A stretch of DNA of 6,511 nucleotides. It comes from Chloroflexota bacterium. GTDB taxonomy: Bacteria > Chloroflexota > Anaerolineae > Aggregatilineales > Phototrophicaceae. Below, in pieces: positions 1 to 6,219 of this stretch (positions are counted from its first letter, which is position 1; each line of letters starts with the position of its first letter). The translations under genes were made by a program, and so were the position numbers. Below the pieces are notes generated by a model. The model did not search any database. It was not told where the DNA came from and saw nothing but the letters and a program-made list of their open reading frames with translations. Where the stretch lies: contig JAPOYU010000161.1 of the NCBI GenBank assembly GCA_026706395.1, forward strand, positions 1 through 6,511, given 5' to 3'.

Positions 1-59
1 GCGTCGAGGGCTGGATCAGCGGCGATTATGTCTACAGCCACGGGGATTGCGGCGCTTGA
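1..59 (+). CDS. C-terminal end of a protein with a bacterial SH3-like domain (partial)
   Basis: The third frame is open from the left edge to a TGA at 57-59 and encodes VEGWISGDYVYSHGDCGA. The stretch GWISGDYV matches the last strands of bacterial SH3 (SH3b/SH3_3) domains, which commonly end in 'GWVSGxYL' or a close variant. Such domains are usually found at the end of secreted or cell-surface proteins and bind peptidoglycan or other ligands. Only 18 residues are visible, so the rest of the protein and its function cannot be judged. The reading frame and the SH3-like ending are what the sequence shows; surface location is inference. No convincing terminator follows before the next promoter at 114-119. 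Confidence 0.55.
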   Translation, partial: VEGWISGDYVYSHGDCGA

Positions 60-113
60 AGCCGGAGCCGGGCAACCAAAAAAATCCAGCCATGCCTTTT
101 TGGCAGACCTGTG

Positions 114-119
114 TATAAT
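114..119 (+). promoter_or_regulatory. -10 box (TATAAT) for the DAHP synthase gene
   Basis: A perfect TATAAT lies 44 bases before the preferred GTG start at 164. No good -35 box sits 16-18 bases upstream; a TTGGCA at 100-105 is only 8 bases away, too close to work with this -10. A transcript starting about seven bases after the box would leave roughly 10 bases before the TTG at 137 but a normal leader before the GTG at 164. Confidence 0.5.
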
Positions 120-148
120 ACTAGGCGCCAGGATTTTTGAATCATTGC

Positions 149-153
149 GGGAG
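149..153 (+). promoter_or_regulatory. Ribosome binding site deciding the GTG start at 164
   Basis: GGGAG is followed by 10 bases and then GTG. The competing in-frame TTG at 137 has only an AGGAT three to four bases before it, too close for a Shine-Dalgarno. The AroQ domain begins after the GTG, so nothing conserved is lost with the shorter start. Confidence 0.5.
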
Positions 154-163
154 TACAAGTGCC

Positions 164-1255
164 GTGTCACAGACAAGTCGTCTCAAGGAGCTGCGGGACC
201 AGATTGACCCGATCAATCTGCAGATTCTGGAATTGCTGAACCAGCGCGCCGAAATCGCGCTTGAGATCGGCAAAGTGCAGCAGGAGCTGGGCACGCGATT
301 TTACGACCCGCAGCGCGAAGCCGAAATGCTGACCGCGCTGCAACTCGCCAACGAAGGTCCTTTCAGCAACGAAACCATCTCCAAACTCTTCCATGAAATT
401 TTCCGCGCCACGCTTCATTTGGAGGAGCGGGACGCGCAGGAGAAGATCCTCGTTCAACGGAAGAACCCCGATCAGCACACGATCATTGAATTCGCCAATG
501 GCTTGCAATTGGGCAACGAGACCTTTGAGTTGATTGCCGGTCCCTGCGCGGTCGAGAGCTACGAGCAGATGGATGCCGTCGGCGCTGTATTGGCCGAGCG
601 CGGCGTGAAGATGATCCGCGGCATGGGTTACAAACCGCGCACCTCGCCCTATGACTTCCAGGGCATGGGCGAAGAAGGTCTGAAGATCGCCCGTCAAGTC
701 GCCGACAAGTATGGCTTGGTCGTCATCAGCGAAGTACTGGATCTATCGCTGATTCCGATGATGGATGAATATGTGGACGCCTTCTGGGTGGGCGCGCGCA
801 ATATGCAGAACAGCTTCCTGCTGCGGGCGCTGGGCAAGCAGAAGAAACCGGTGCTGCTCAAGCGCAGCTTCGGCGCGACCCTGAAAGAATACATCTACGC
901 CGCGGAATACATCATGGCGAGCGGCAACCAGCAGGTCATCTTGATGGAGCGCGGCATCCGCACCTTCAGCGAGTGGACGCGCAATACGCTGGATATCAGC
1001 GCCGTGCCCTTGCTCAAACAAGAGACGCATTTGCCGGTCATCGTCGATATTTCGCATTCGGCGGGCCGCCGCGATATCGCCAATCCGCTGGGGCGCGTCG
1101 CGCGGGTCAGCGGCGCCGACGGGTTGATGGTGGAAGTGCATCCCAACCCGGATGTGGCCATGTCCGATGCCAAGCAGCAGTTGAATCTGGAGCAGTTCAA
1201 TCAATTGATGGACGAGATCGAGTCGATCGGCGAACGTTACCAGCAGCCAGTATGA
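164..1255 (+). CDS. Bifunctional chorismate mutase (AroQ) / 3-deoxy-7-phosphoheptulonate synthase (type I-beta)
   Basis: The DAHP synthase part condenses phosphoenolpyruvate with erythrose 4-phosphate, the first step of the shikimate pathway; the N-terminal part converts chorismate to prephenate. It is cytoplasmic. Numbering from the upstream TTG at 137, residues 15-100 form an AroQ helical domain (R20, D24, R38, K46 and YDPQRE at 56-61). Residues 130-368 form the TIM-barrel synthase, with GPCAVE (135-140), RGMGYKPRTSPYDFQG (161-176) and GARNMQN (219-225). C137, H307, E333 and D344 have the same spacing as the four metal ligands known in Thermotoga maritima DAHP synthase (C102, H272, E298, D309). 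The fusion resembles Bacillus subtilis AroA, where the mutase domain gives prephenate/chorismate feedback. GTG 164 is preferred over TTG 137 because GGGAG (149-153) lies 10 bases upstream, giving 363 residues. The gene stands alone, followed by a terminator at 1287. Confidence 0.95.
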   Translation: MSQTSRLKELRDQIDPINLQILELLNQRAEIALEIGKVQQELGTRFYDPQREAEMLTALQLANEGPFSNETISKLFHEIFRATLHLEERDAQEKILVQRKNPDQHTIIEFANGLQLGNETFELIAGPCAVESYEQMDAVGAVLAERGVKMIRGMGYKPRTSPYDFQGMGEEGLKIARQVADKYGLVVISEVLDLSLIPMMDEYVDAFWVGARNMQNSFLLRALGKQKKPVLLKRSFGATLKEYIYAAEYIMASGNQQVILMERGIRTFSEWTRNTLDISAVPLLKQETHLPVIVDISHSAGRRDIANPLGRVARVSGADGLMVEVHPNPDVAMSDAKQQLNLEQFNQLMDEIESIGERYQQPV

Positions 1256-1286
1256 GCGCCAAACGCGCGAAATAAGCAATATTCAG

Positions 1287-1317
1287 AAGCGCCTCGTATA
1301 ATTCAAACGGGGCGCTT
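1287..1317 (+). terminator. Intrinsic terminator of the DAHP synthase gene
   Basis: AAGCGCCTCGT (1287-1297) pairs with ACGGGGCGCTT (1307-1317) over 11 base pairs, one of them a T-G wobble. The loop has 9 bases and the run TTTTCCTTT continues past the stem. It starts 32 bases after the stop codon. The stem end and loop contain a TATAAT (1297-1302), probably by chance. Confidence 0.8.
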
Positions 1318-1334
1318 TTCCTTTGCCCGGCGGG

Positions 1335-1340
1335 TATAAG
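1335..1340 (+). promoter_or_regulatory. Possible -10 box (TATAAG) for the glycosyltransferase gene
   Basis: TATAAG lies between the preceding terminator and the ATG at 1385, the only -10-like hexamer in that short gap outside the terminator stem and loop. No -35 match is visible. Because a strong terminator precedes it, the gene needs its own promoter, and this is the best candidate. Weak evidence. Confidence 0.25.
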
Positions 1341-1384
1341 CGACTTCACTGGTATCGTCAAAAGGACGAAGCGAGCGAGCTTGA

Positions 1385-2773
1385 ATGTGGCATCGATTGG
1401 AGAGACATAAACTTCCGCTCGTCATCGTCATCGCCATCACAGTTCGCATCGCCGCGCTGATTGTCTTCCGGCCGCACTTCGCCTTCAGCGAGCCCGGCGG
1501 CGTGATCCACGGCTCGGTCGCTTACGACGAATATGCGCTCAATCTGCTGGGGACGGGCGTTTACGGTCGGGTGGCGGGCAGGCCCGATGCGGATCTGCCG
1601 CCGCTTTATAGCGCTGTCCTGGCGCTGGTCTATGGCCTCTTCGGGCGGCATTACTTGGCGGTCGCCGCGCTGCAGATCGTCTTCGACGCCCTTTCGATCG
1701 CGCTCTTGTACGACATTTGCCGACGCCTGTTGCCGCGCCGAGATCAAGGCGGCGATTGGATCGGCGCGCTTGCCGGTCTATTATTCGCGCTCTATCCCTA
1801 TCTGATTTTTCAGAATCTGACGCTCAACGATACGGCGCTTTGGATACTCTTGCTGCAGCTCTTCGTCTGGCTGCTGATCCGACTGCGCCAGCGAGCGACC
1901 CACGACCGCGGCGTACTGGCGCTTGCCATAGCGGCCGGGCTTGTGCTGGGCGTGTCGGTATTGGCGCGCGGGCTGCTGCCGCCGCTGGCGCTGTTGGCAG
2001 TCCCCTGGTTTCTGCTGAAGCTGGGTTGGCGCGAAACGCTCAGACGCCTGCTGCCGGTCGCGGCGCTGGGCTTGCTGGTCCCGCTGCCCTGGATCATCCG
2101 CTCCAGCGCCATTTATGAGGGCTTCGTGCCGATCGCCCTCAACAGCGGCGAGAACATCTATCAAGGCAACAACCCGTATGCGGCCGCTGTCTTTCGCGCC
2201 GGCTATGATGCGCAATGGCTAACGCCGCCGCTGGACGCGCCGCCCAAGTCCGAAAAGCTGCGCCGCAACGCCTTTCTGGCACAGGCCGGCTGGCGCTACC
2301 TGCGCGATAATCCAGCAGACGCGCTCGATCTGATGCTGGTGAAGCTGCTCGTCTATTGGAACCCGCAGGTGACGCCGCGGCGCAACCTGCGCGCAGGCGA
2401 GAAGCTGAGCGTGGATGACGACGGCGGAGTCGTCATTCTCACGGACGCCGGCTCGCATGTTGGCGTGAGCGCCGCCAACGCCGCTTATCAAGAGGAGGGG
2501 CTTTTCAACGTCGTCGGGCGCCGCCTGCATCTCGTCTACTTCGGGCTCGCCTGGCTGCTGGCGGTCGCGGGCGCCTGGCTGAGCCGGCGCGATTGGCGCA
2601 TGCTGAGTCTGCTCGTCATCGCGCAGGTCAGCCAGACGCTTGTTTATCTCGTGTTTCACCCCTCGACACGCTATCGCTCGCCGACTGATCCGCTGCTATT
2701 TGTATTCTCGTCGTACTCGCTCCTGTGGCTTGTGACTTGGTGGCGGGCGCGCCGCGTTAGCCAGTCGAACTGA
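1385..2773 (+). CDS. Membrane glycosyltransferase, GT39/ArnT/PMT type
   Basis: This 462-residue polytopic membrane protein probably transfers a sugar from a polyprenyl-phosphate donor to a lipid or protein acceptor on the outer face of the membrane. About nine or ten hydrophobic segments are visible, near residues 10-28, 75-110 (two), 126-144, 150-165, 177-210 (two), 222-237, 382-399, 406-424 and 433-452. The first outer loop carries DEY (48-50), the acidic pair typical of GT-C enzymes. NSGENIYQGNNP (253-264) and HPSTRYRSPTDPLL (425-438) are motifs common in bacterial family 39 relatives. The acceptor cannot be predicted. A TGA lies directly before the ATG, so no earlier in-frame start exists. 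Shine-Dalgarno support is poor: AAAGGA at 1361-1366 is 18 bases away. The gene is GC-rich like its neighbours and stands alone. Family assignment is firm; substrate is unknown. Confidence 0.85.
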   Translation: MWHRLERHKLPLVIVIAITVRIAALIVFRPHFAFSEPGGVIHGSVAYDEYALNLLGTGVYGRVAGRPDADLPPLYSAVLALVYGLFGRHYLAVAALQIVFDALSIALLYDICRRLLPRRDQGGDWIGALAGLLFALYPYLIFQNLTLNDTALWILLLQLFVWLLIRLRQRATHDRGVLALAIAAGLVLGVSVLARGLLPPLALLAVPWFLLKLGWRETLRRLLPVAALGLLVPLPWIIRSSAIYEGFVPIALNSGENIYQGNNPYAAAVFRAGYDAQWLTPPLDAPPKSEKLRRNAFLAQAGWRYLRDNPADALDLMLVKLLVYWNPQVTPRRNLRAGEKLSVDDDGGVVILTDAGSHVGVSAANAAYQEEGLFNVVGRRLHLVYFGLAWLLAVAGAWLSRRDWRMLSLLVIAQVSQTLVYLVFHPSTRYRSPTDPLLFVFSSYSLLWLVTWWRARRVSQSN

Positions 2774-2911
2774 GCCAGCCGCGCTGCTTCCGCTCGTATC
2801 GCAGCCGCAGACTAGACTCGCGCTTCAACCTTGCCTCCGTCGCGCAATGGGTAAACAAATTTGCCAGTTATGGATTTTATAAGCCGCACTGATTGTTTCT
2901 TAGAAGAGTGA

Positions 2912-2937
2912 TACTGTCTTCCAGCAGGAAGACAGTA
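2912..2937. repeat. Perfect 11-bp inverted repeat (hairpin or operator)
   Basis: TACTGTCTTCC (2912-2922) and GGAAGACAGTA (2927-2937) are exact complements around the loop AGCA. It lies 138 bases after the glycosyltransferase stop and ends 8 bases before the extended -10 of the next gene, so it covers the -35 region. As RNA it would be a stable hairpin, followed only by a weak CATTTTAT, so it could be a late terminator for the gene upstream. As DNA its position fits an operator. The sequence does not decide between these. Confidence 0.6.
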
Positions 2938-2944
2938 CATTTTA

Positions 2945-2953
2945 TGTTATAGT
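2945..2953 (+). promoter_or_regulatory. Extended -10 promoter (TGTTATAGT) of the cysteine-rich repeat gene
   Basis: TG, one base, then TATAGT gives an extended -10 element with five of six consensus bases, 37 bases before the ATG at 2991. No -35 box is evident, since that region is occupied by the inverted repeat. The predicted start of transcription is near 2960. Confidence 0.5.
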
Positions 2954-2974
2954 CCCACGTATCTAATCCTGCAC

Positions 2975-2983
2975 AGAGAGGAG
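2975..2983 (+). promoter_or_regulatory. Strong ribosome binding site
   Basis: AGAGAGGAG sits seven bases before the ATG at 2991. It is the best Shine-Dalgarno among the plus-strand genes here and suggests efficient translation of the secreted protein. Confidence 0.65.
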
Positions 2984-2990
2984 AATCAAT

Positions 2991-3782
2991 ATGAGAGGAT
3001 TCGCTGTTTTCTTGTTAACGTTGCTCTTGGCTGTGCCAAGTTTTGCGCAGGCCGGCGTCGACAACTGTTGCCAGACTGGTCGCGCCTGCGCCACGGAAGC
3101 TGATTGGGTGCAAGGCTGGTTCGACTACCAAGCGGGCCAATGCGCCGCGCCCGCGCCAGCAGCCACTTCATCGACTATCGATAACTGCTGTCAAGCGGGC
3201 CGCGCCTGCGCCACGGAAGCCGATTGGATCCAAGGCTGGTTCGACTATCAAGCGGGCCAATGCCCGGCATCAGCGCCGGCTGCTTCGTCGCCCGCCGCCA
3301 CCACATCAACGGCTATCGACAACTGCTGCCAGGCGGGCCGCGCCTGCGCCAGCGAAGCCGATTGGGTCCAGGGCTGGGTTGATTATCAGAACGGTCAATG
3401 CGCGGCGCCAGCGAGAAATATCCCGGCGGCGCAAGACGGCTACCACTTCAGCGGTCAGAATCGCGTACGAATCGGACCCTTTACGCTAACGCGCGGCAAG
3501 TGGGAGTTTAATCCCAACCTCGGGCGCAATGCCGAAAGCTTCCTGTATCAGTTAGACAGCGCCGGCAACATCATTTCCAGCGGCGAATGCCTGACGTTCC
3601 CGACGAATTTCCATTTCTACGGCGAGACGGGAACCGGGCTGCGGCTGCGCGCTGAGCGGCACGAATTCGCGGTTCGTTCTACCTGCCAGGTTCAACTCTA
3701 TCTCTATCCCGAATTGTCGTTCAATGAAGTCAGAGGCCAGAGCTGGAGCGTCTCCCTGCGCAAGACGGACGGCAATATCTAA
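2991..3782 (+). CDS. Secreted protein with three cysteine-rich DNCC repeats
   Basis: The 263-residue product begins with a Sec signal peptide: MRGF, a hydrophobic core, then AQA with likely cleavage after A21. There is no lipobox. Three 28-residue repeats follow at 24-51, 64-91 and 110-137, each reading roughly DNCCQxGRACATEADWxQGWFDYQxGQC, with four cysteines and three tryptophan or tyrosine positions conserved. Linkers are rich in Ala, Pro, Ser and Thr. Residues about 150-263 form a separate domain, apparently mostly beta strand, with two cysteines (ECL and STC) that could pair. The even cysteine number suggests disulfides outside the membrane. I have seen such repeats in Chloroflexota surface proteins but know no proven function; binding to a wall or matrix component is a guess. 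The gene has its own promoter, a strong ribosome site and a terminator. Confidence 0.85.
   Translation: MRGFAVFLLTLLLAVPSFAQAGVDNCCQTGRACATEADWVQGWFDYQAGQCAAPAPAATSSTIDNCCQAGRACATEADWIQGWFDYQAGQCPASAPAASSPAATTSTAIDNCCQAGRACASEADWVQGWVDYQNGQCAAPARNIPAAQDGYHFSGQNRVRIGPFTLTRGKWEFNPNLGRNAESFLYQLDSAGNIISSGECLTFPTNFHFYGETGTGLRLRAERHEFAVRSTCQVQLYLYPELSFNEVRGQSWSVSLRKTDGNI
3060..3143 (+). repeat. DNCC repeat unit 1
   Basis: This is the first of three 84-base coding repeats (residues 24-51). By eye it matches unit 2 at 73 of 84 bases, with most differences at third codon positions. That points to duplication followed by selection on the protein. Confidence 0.85.
3180..3263 (+). repeat. DNCC repeat unit 2
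   Basis: Residues 64-91, starting 40 residues after unit 1. It matches unit 3 at about 69 of 84 bases by eye. The linker before it has 12 residues. Confidence 0.85.
3318..3401 (+). repeat. DNCC repeat unit 3
   Basis: Residues 110-137, starting 46 residues after unit 2 behind an 18-residue linker rich in Ala, Ser, Pro and Thr. This is the most diverged unit: it has SEAD in place of TEAD, GWVDY in place of GWFDY and QNGQ in place of QAGQ. Confidence 0.85.
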
Positions 3783-3808
3783 GCCCGAAGCGATAAATGC
3801 GGCAGAGC

Positions 3809-3844
3809 GCGGGCGCGTCCTTGACTCGCCCGCTTTCTTTTTTT
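3809..3844 (+). terminator. Intrinsic terminator of the DNCC repeat gene
   Basis: GCGGGCG (3809-3815) pairs perfectly with CGCCCGC (3827-3833) across an 11-base loop, followed by TTTCTTTTTTT. It starts 27 bases after the stop. The T run is on the plus strand only, so it should not stop transcription coming from the convergent minus-strand cassette. Confidence 0.85.
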
Positions 3845-3935
3845 CCGCCAGTAGCGATCCGGCGCTTAATGTGTTTGCGGGGGCTGTCAAGGTAGCGGCG
3901 GGGATGGGCTACGTGTCAACACCACGGTAACGGGC

Positions 3936-4796
3936 TCACAGCTTTTGGAGAAACCCCACGGCGCTTCCTTTCGATTGGAATGCGCCCTTTATCTCATCAC
4001 CATTAGAATATCTTATTACAACCTCATATCGAACAAAACTAGATGCCAGCGATGCCTCGTCGTGAGAAGATATAAATTCCACGGCCTGTAAAATCGTGTC
4101 GAAACACTCCGGCGCACCATAAAGAGTTAGAACAACAATCTCCCGAATGCTCCGTTGAAGAGACGCGCGCAGAGCATTGAAAAATGGACTAAACTCGCTC
4201 TCGCCTACCGCGAGAATTTCTAGCGGAATTCGATTCCGTTCCGCAACGCTCATCCGTTCGAACGCATCTACTTTCATTTGCAATTCAACTTCGCTTGTTT
4301 CCTCGTCAAATGCAATGTCAAGTCCTGTTTTCCGGAAAGCATTGACGACGGCACCATACGGAAAATAAGCCACTTGGAAACCAAGCGACTTGAGCTGACT
4401 AATCGCTCCTTCTGTGAAAACGCCAGCAAGTGCCGCACCAAAAAAGGGAGAGAGATAGTGGTATCTCTCTGTTAACGGTAGCACTGCGCCTTGGATTTCC
4501 TGTGCCTTGTTTCTAGAATGTTTCGTGTATCTACGCCATGCAGTTTCGATAAACGCTCGCGGATGGCCGATGGCACTATCAGTTCCACCCTCTTCTAACA
4601 CGTAGTCCATGTCATGTACGTTACCATGCAGATCTTTCCAGGATACCTTCTTCCTTCGTTCGCGAACCTGCCTCGGATGAGTAAAGTCCAAATAGAGCCC
4701 AAATTCGTCAGCAATACTTTCGAGTGGGCGTCGAATTGCGGCTTCAAATTGATCACCAATAATCTGCCCCAGTTTATGAGCGGGCGATGCAGCCAT
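3936..4796 (-). CDS. Putative type II restriction endonuclease, diverged PD-(D/E)XK type
   Basis: This 286-residue soluble protein starts two bases after the stop of a DNA methyltransferase gene, the arrangement of a restriction-modification pair. No named family is recognised with certainty. The segment HDMDYVLEEGG (61-71) then IGHPRAFIETAWRRY (76-90) resembles the two catalytic strands of PD-(D/E)XK nucleases, with D64 and E84 as candidate metal ligands. The usual lysine two residues after the glutamate is replaced by alanine (E-T-A); K92 or K97 in TKHSRNKAQE could substitute. Residues 115-165 look like an alpha/beta region (SPFFGAALAGVFTEGAISQLKSLGF). No signal peptide or membrane segment is seen. 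Its base composition is AT-richer than the flanks. The context supports a nuclease; the active-site reading is inference, and a regulatory partner is the alternative. Confidence 0.65.
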   Translation of the reverse strand: MAASPAHKLGQIIGDQFEAAIRRPLESIADEFGLYLDFTHPRQVRERRKKVSWKDLHGNVHDMDYVLEEGGTDSAIGHPRAFIETAWRRYTKHSRNKAQEIQGAVLPLTERYHYLSPFFGAALAGVFTEGAISQLKSLGFQVAYFPYGAVVNAFRKTGLDIAFDEETSEVELQMKVDAFERMSVAERNRIPLEILAVGESEFSPFFNALRASLQRSIREIVVLTLYGAPECFDTILQAVEFISSHDEASLASSFVRYEVVIRYSNGDEIKGAFQSKGSAVGFLQKL

Positions 4797-4798
4797 AG

Positions 4799-6121
4799 TT
4801 ATCCACTTACCCAGAGCCGACCTTCAGAAAGTGGGACTCTATGCTTGCGATTCTTCCATTTAACGTTGCGATCTCGAATCTTCTCGAAGCTAAAGCTACT
4901 AAATCCAGCATTCAGGGCGAGTTTGCCGAGCCATTCATATACTGGAACATAAACACCGTACGGTGCTGAATCTCCTATAACAAAACATACTTTAGAAGGA
5001 GACTTGCAGACCCGCCTCAGTGATTCCCAAACCTTTGCTAGGTCGAGAAAATAACATGCAACCATGTTATGGTATGTCTTCTTTCCTCCACGTGATAGTC
5101 GAATCCGACCTAGCTCGTTACAAACATGATTGATTTCATCCCGAATTGGTGTTAATTCTTTGTGGTCAATTACGGCCTCCAAGTCAATAGATTTCTCGGG
5201 CACATGCTGAGAACATGAGCGTAAAAGATACTTACGAGTATGCTTTTGCAAGTCACCCCATGTATAGATTTCCTGCAAAAAAGACTGCTCTAGTCTAGTG
5301 GCGTCAGCATAATCATAGTTATTGGGATATGGAGGCGAAGTAACTACAAGATCGATAATATTGGAAGGTACTGACTTGCAAGAACGAGCATCATCTAGCG
5401 CGAAAACAGATGCCGGACCCGAGATATCAGCGGACATCATATCTTGGTGAATGATGTGTGCTTTCTCATGATATGCCGCAAATGGTTCGGTTACTATTTT
5501 CTTGCGCCGTTTGGGCAACAGGTACTGCCAACTAGCAGTGCCTACATGAGACACGGACCGAAGTATTGCGACTAGCGTAAGCCACGTCAGTCTGCTTGAA
5601 GGCCGGCCCTGAGGCATATCCTCCACTGCCTGCCGCAAACAATCGAGAGCACGCAAGTAATCATCGGTAAAGCAGCGCCGAATCACGTGAGGGTAAAGAC
5701 TGATGTTAGGAGTACGTCGGCTGGCATCTTTTAAGACTTCTACAGTACGACGTTCGAAATCCATTGGGGACGAACGATATGCGAGTTTGGCTTGAGCAAT
5801 TCTTGCAACAAATGGATGCGAGTCAATCCCCCACGAATCAACACCACAGTGTTCAGCCGCGATGAGAGTTGTGCCACATCCCACAAAAGGGTCAAAAACA
5901 GTTATCGACTGATCATTCGCCTCTCTCTGTATCAGATCTTTGGCCCATGCACCACTGTAACCAGCACTATAACGAAACCAGCGATGAATCGGTAACTTGT
6001 TATTGTCTAAAAATGTCCCAGATGTAACATCAGTGTAACTAGCCGTATCTTCCAGTGAAGGACTTTCAATACCAGGTAGTGATCGCTGCTGCACCACGTA
6101 GGCGTTCCTCTCTCTTTGCAC
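4799..6121 (-). CDS. DNA methyltransferase (N4-cytosine or N6-adenine), probable modification enzyme
   Basis: This enzyme, up to 440 residues, should transfer a methyl group from S-adenosylmethionine to an exocyclic amine in a DNA site, protecting it from the nuclease encoded directly downstream. From the GTG at 6121, IHRWFRYSAGYSGAWAKDLI (45-64) resembles motif X, DPFVGCGTT (77-85) is the AdoMet-binding motif I, GID (98-100) ends the next strand, and TSPPYPNNYDYAD (261-273) is catalytic motif IV. SPPY rather than DPPY or NPPY favours N4-cytosine. About 175 residues lie between motifs I and IV and probably include target recognition, an alpha-like order. The start is uncertain: GTG 6121 has GGAG only four bases upstream, while GTG 6097 (residue 9) has an excellent AGAGAGAGGA upstream. 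Codon use is AT-richer than the flanks. The recognition site cannot be predicted. Confidence 0.9.
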   Translation of the reverse strand: MQRERNAYVVQQRSLPGIESPSLEDTASYTDVTSGTFLDNNKLPIHRWFRYSAGYSGAWAKDLIQREANDQSITVFDPFVGCGTTLIAAEHCGVDSWGIDSHPFVARIAQAKLAYRSSPMDFERRTVEVLKDASRRTPNISLYPHVIRRCFTDDYLRALDCLRQAVEDMPQGRPSSRLTWLTLVAILRSVSHVGTASWQYLLPKRRKKIVTEPFAAYHEKAHIIHQDMMSADISGPASVFALDDARSCKSVPSNIIDLVVTSPPYPNNYDYADATRLEQSFLQEIYTWGDLQKHTRKYLLRSCSQHVPEKSIDLEAVIDHKELTPIRDEINHVCNELGRIRLSRGGKKTYHNMVACYFLDLAKVWESLRRVCKSPSKVCFVIGDSAPYGVYVPVYEWLGKLALNAGFSSFSFEKIRDRNVKWKNRKHRVPLSEGRLWVSG

Positions 6122-6149
6122 AACGCTCCGGGCTATTTCTACTCAGGCA

Positions 6150-6178
6150 ATTATACCTTTATGAGTGACATCATCCAA
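6150..6178 (-). promoter_or_regulatory. Promoter of the restriction-modification operon
   Basis: On the minus strand, TTGGAT (6178-6173) is followed by 17 bases and a perfect TATAAT (6155-6150). This is the best two-part promoter match in the window, about 30 bases before the GTG at 6121. It lies between the stop of the membrane protein at 6220 and the methyltransferase, so the cassette appears to carry its own promoter. Confidence 0.6.
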
Positions 6179-6219
6179 CAATTTATCAGCTCACGCAAAT
6201 CACATCCGTCTTTCGCCCC

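Noticed and set aside
100..105. TTGGCA as a -35 box for the TATAAT at 114
   Set aside because: The spacer is only 8 bases; 16-18 are needed.
93..105. TGCC-TTTTT-GGCA hairpin as a terminator of the SH3-like gene
   Set aside because: A four-pair stem with the T run in the loop, not after the stem.
1252..1275. ATG overlapping the DAHP synthase stop (ATGA) opening a 7-codon frame, MSAKRAK
   Set aside because: Too short and without its own ribosome site; it ends before the terminator and is probably chance.
743..1279. Long minus-strand frames inside the DAHP synthase gene, and similar ones inside the glycosyltransferase and DNCC genes
   Set aside because: They are antisense shadows in GC-rich coding sequence, with compositions rich in Arg, Gln and Ala and no domain signal, while the plus-strand proteins are clearly real.
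2847..2882. Short frame MGKQICQLWIL in the gap before the DNCC gene
   Set aside because: Eleven codons, no ribosome site and no recognisable similarity.
3860..3925. Two TTGACA hexamers on the minus strand and the small palindrome GTGTCAACAC
   Set aside because: Neither hexamer has a -10 box 16-18 bases downstream, and the palindrome is too short to mean much.
4614..4952. Plus-strand 112-residue frame crossing the methyltransferase/nuclease junction
   Set aside because: Antisense to two well-supported coding regions, with no domain or ribosome site.
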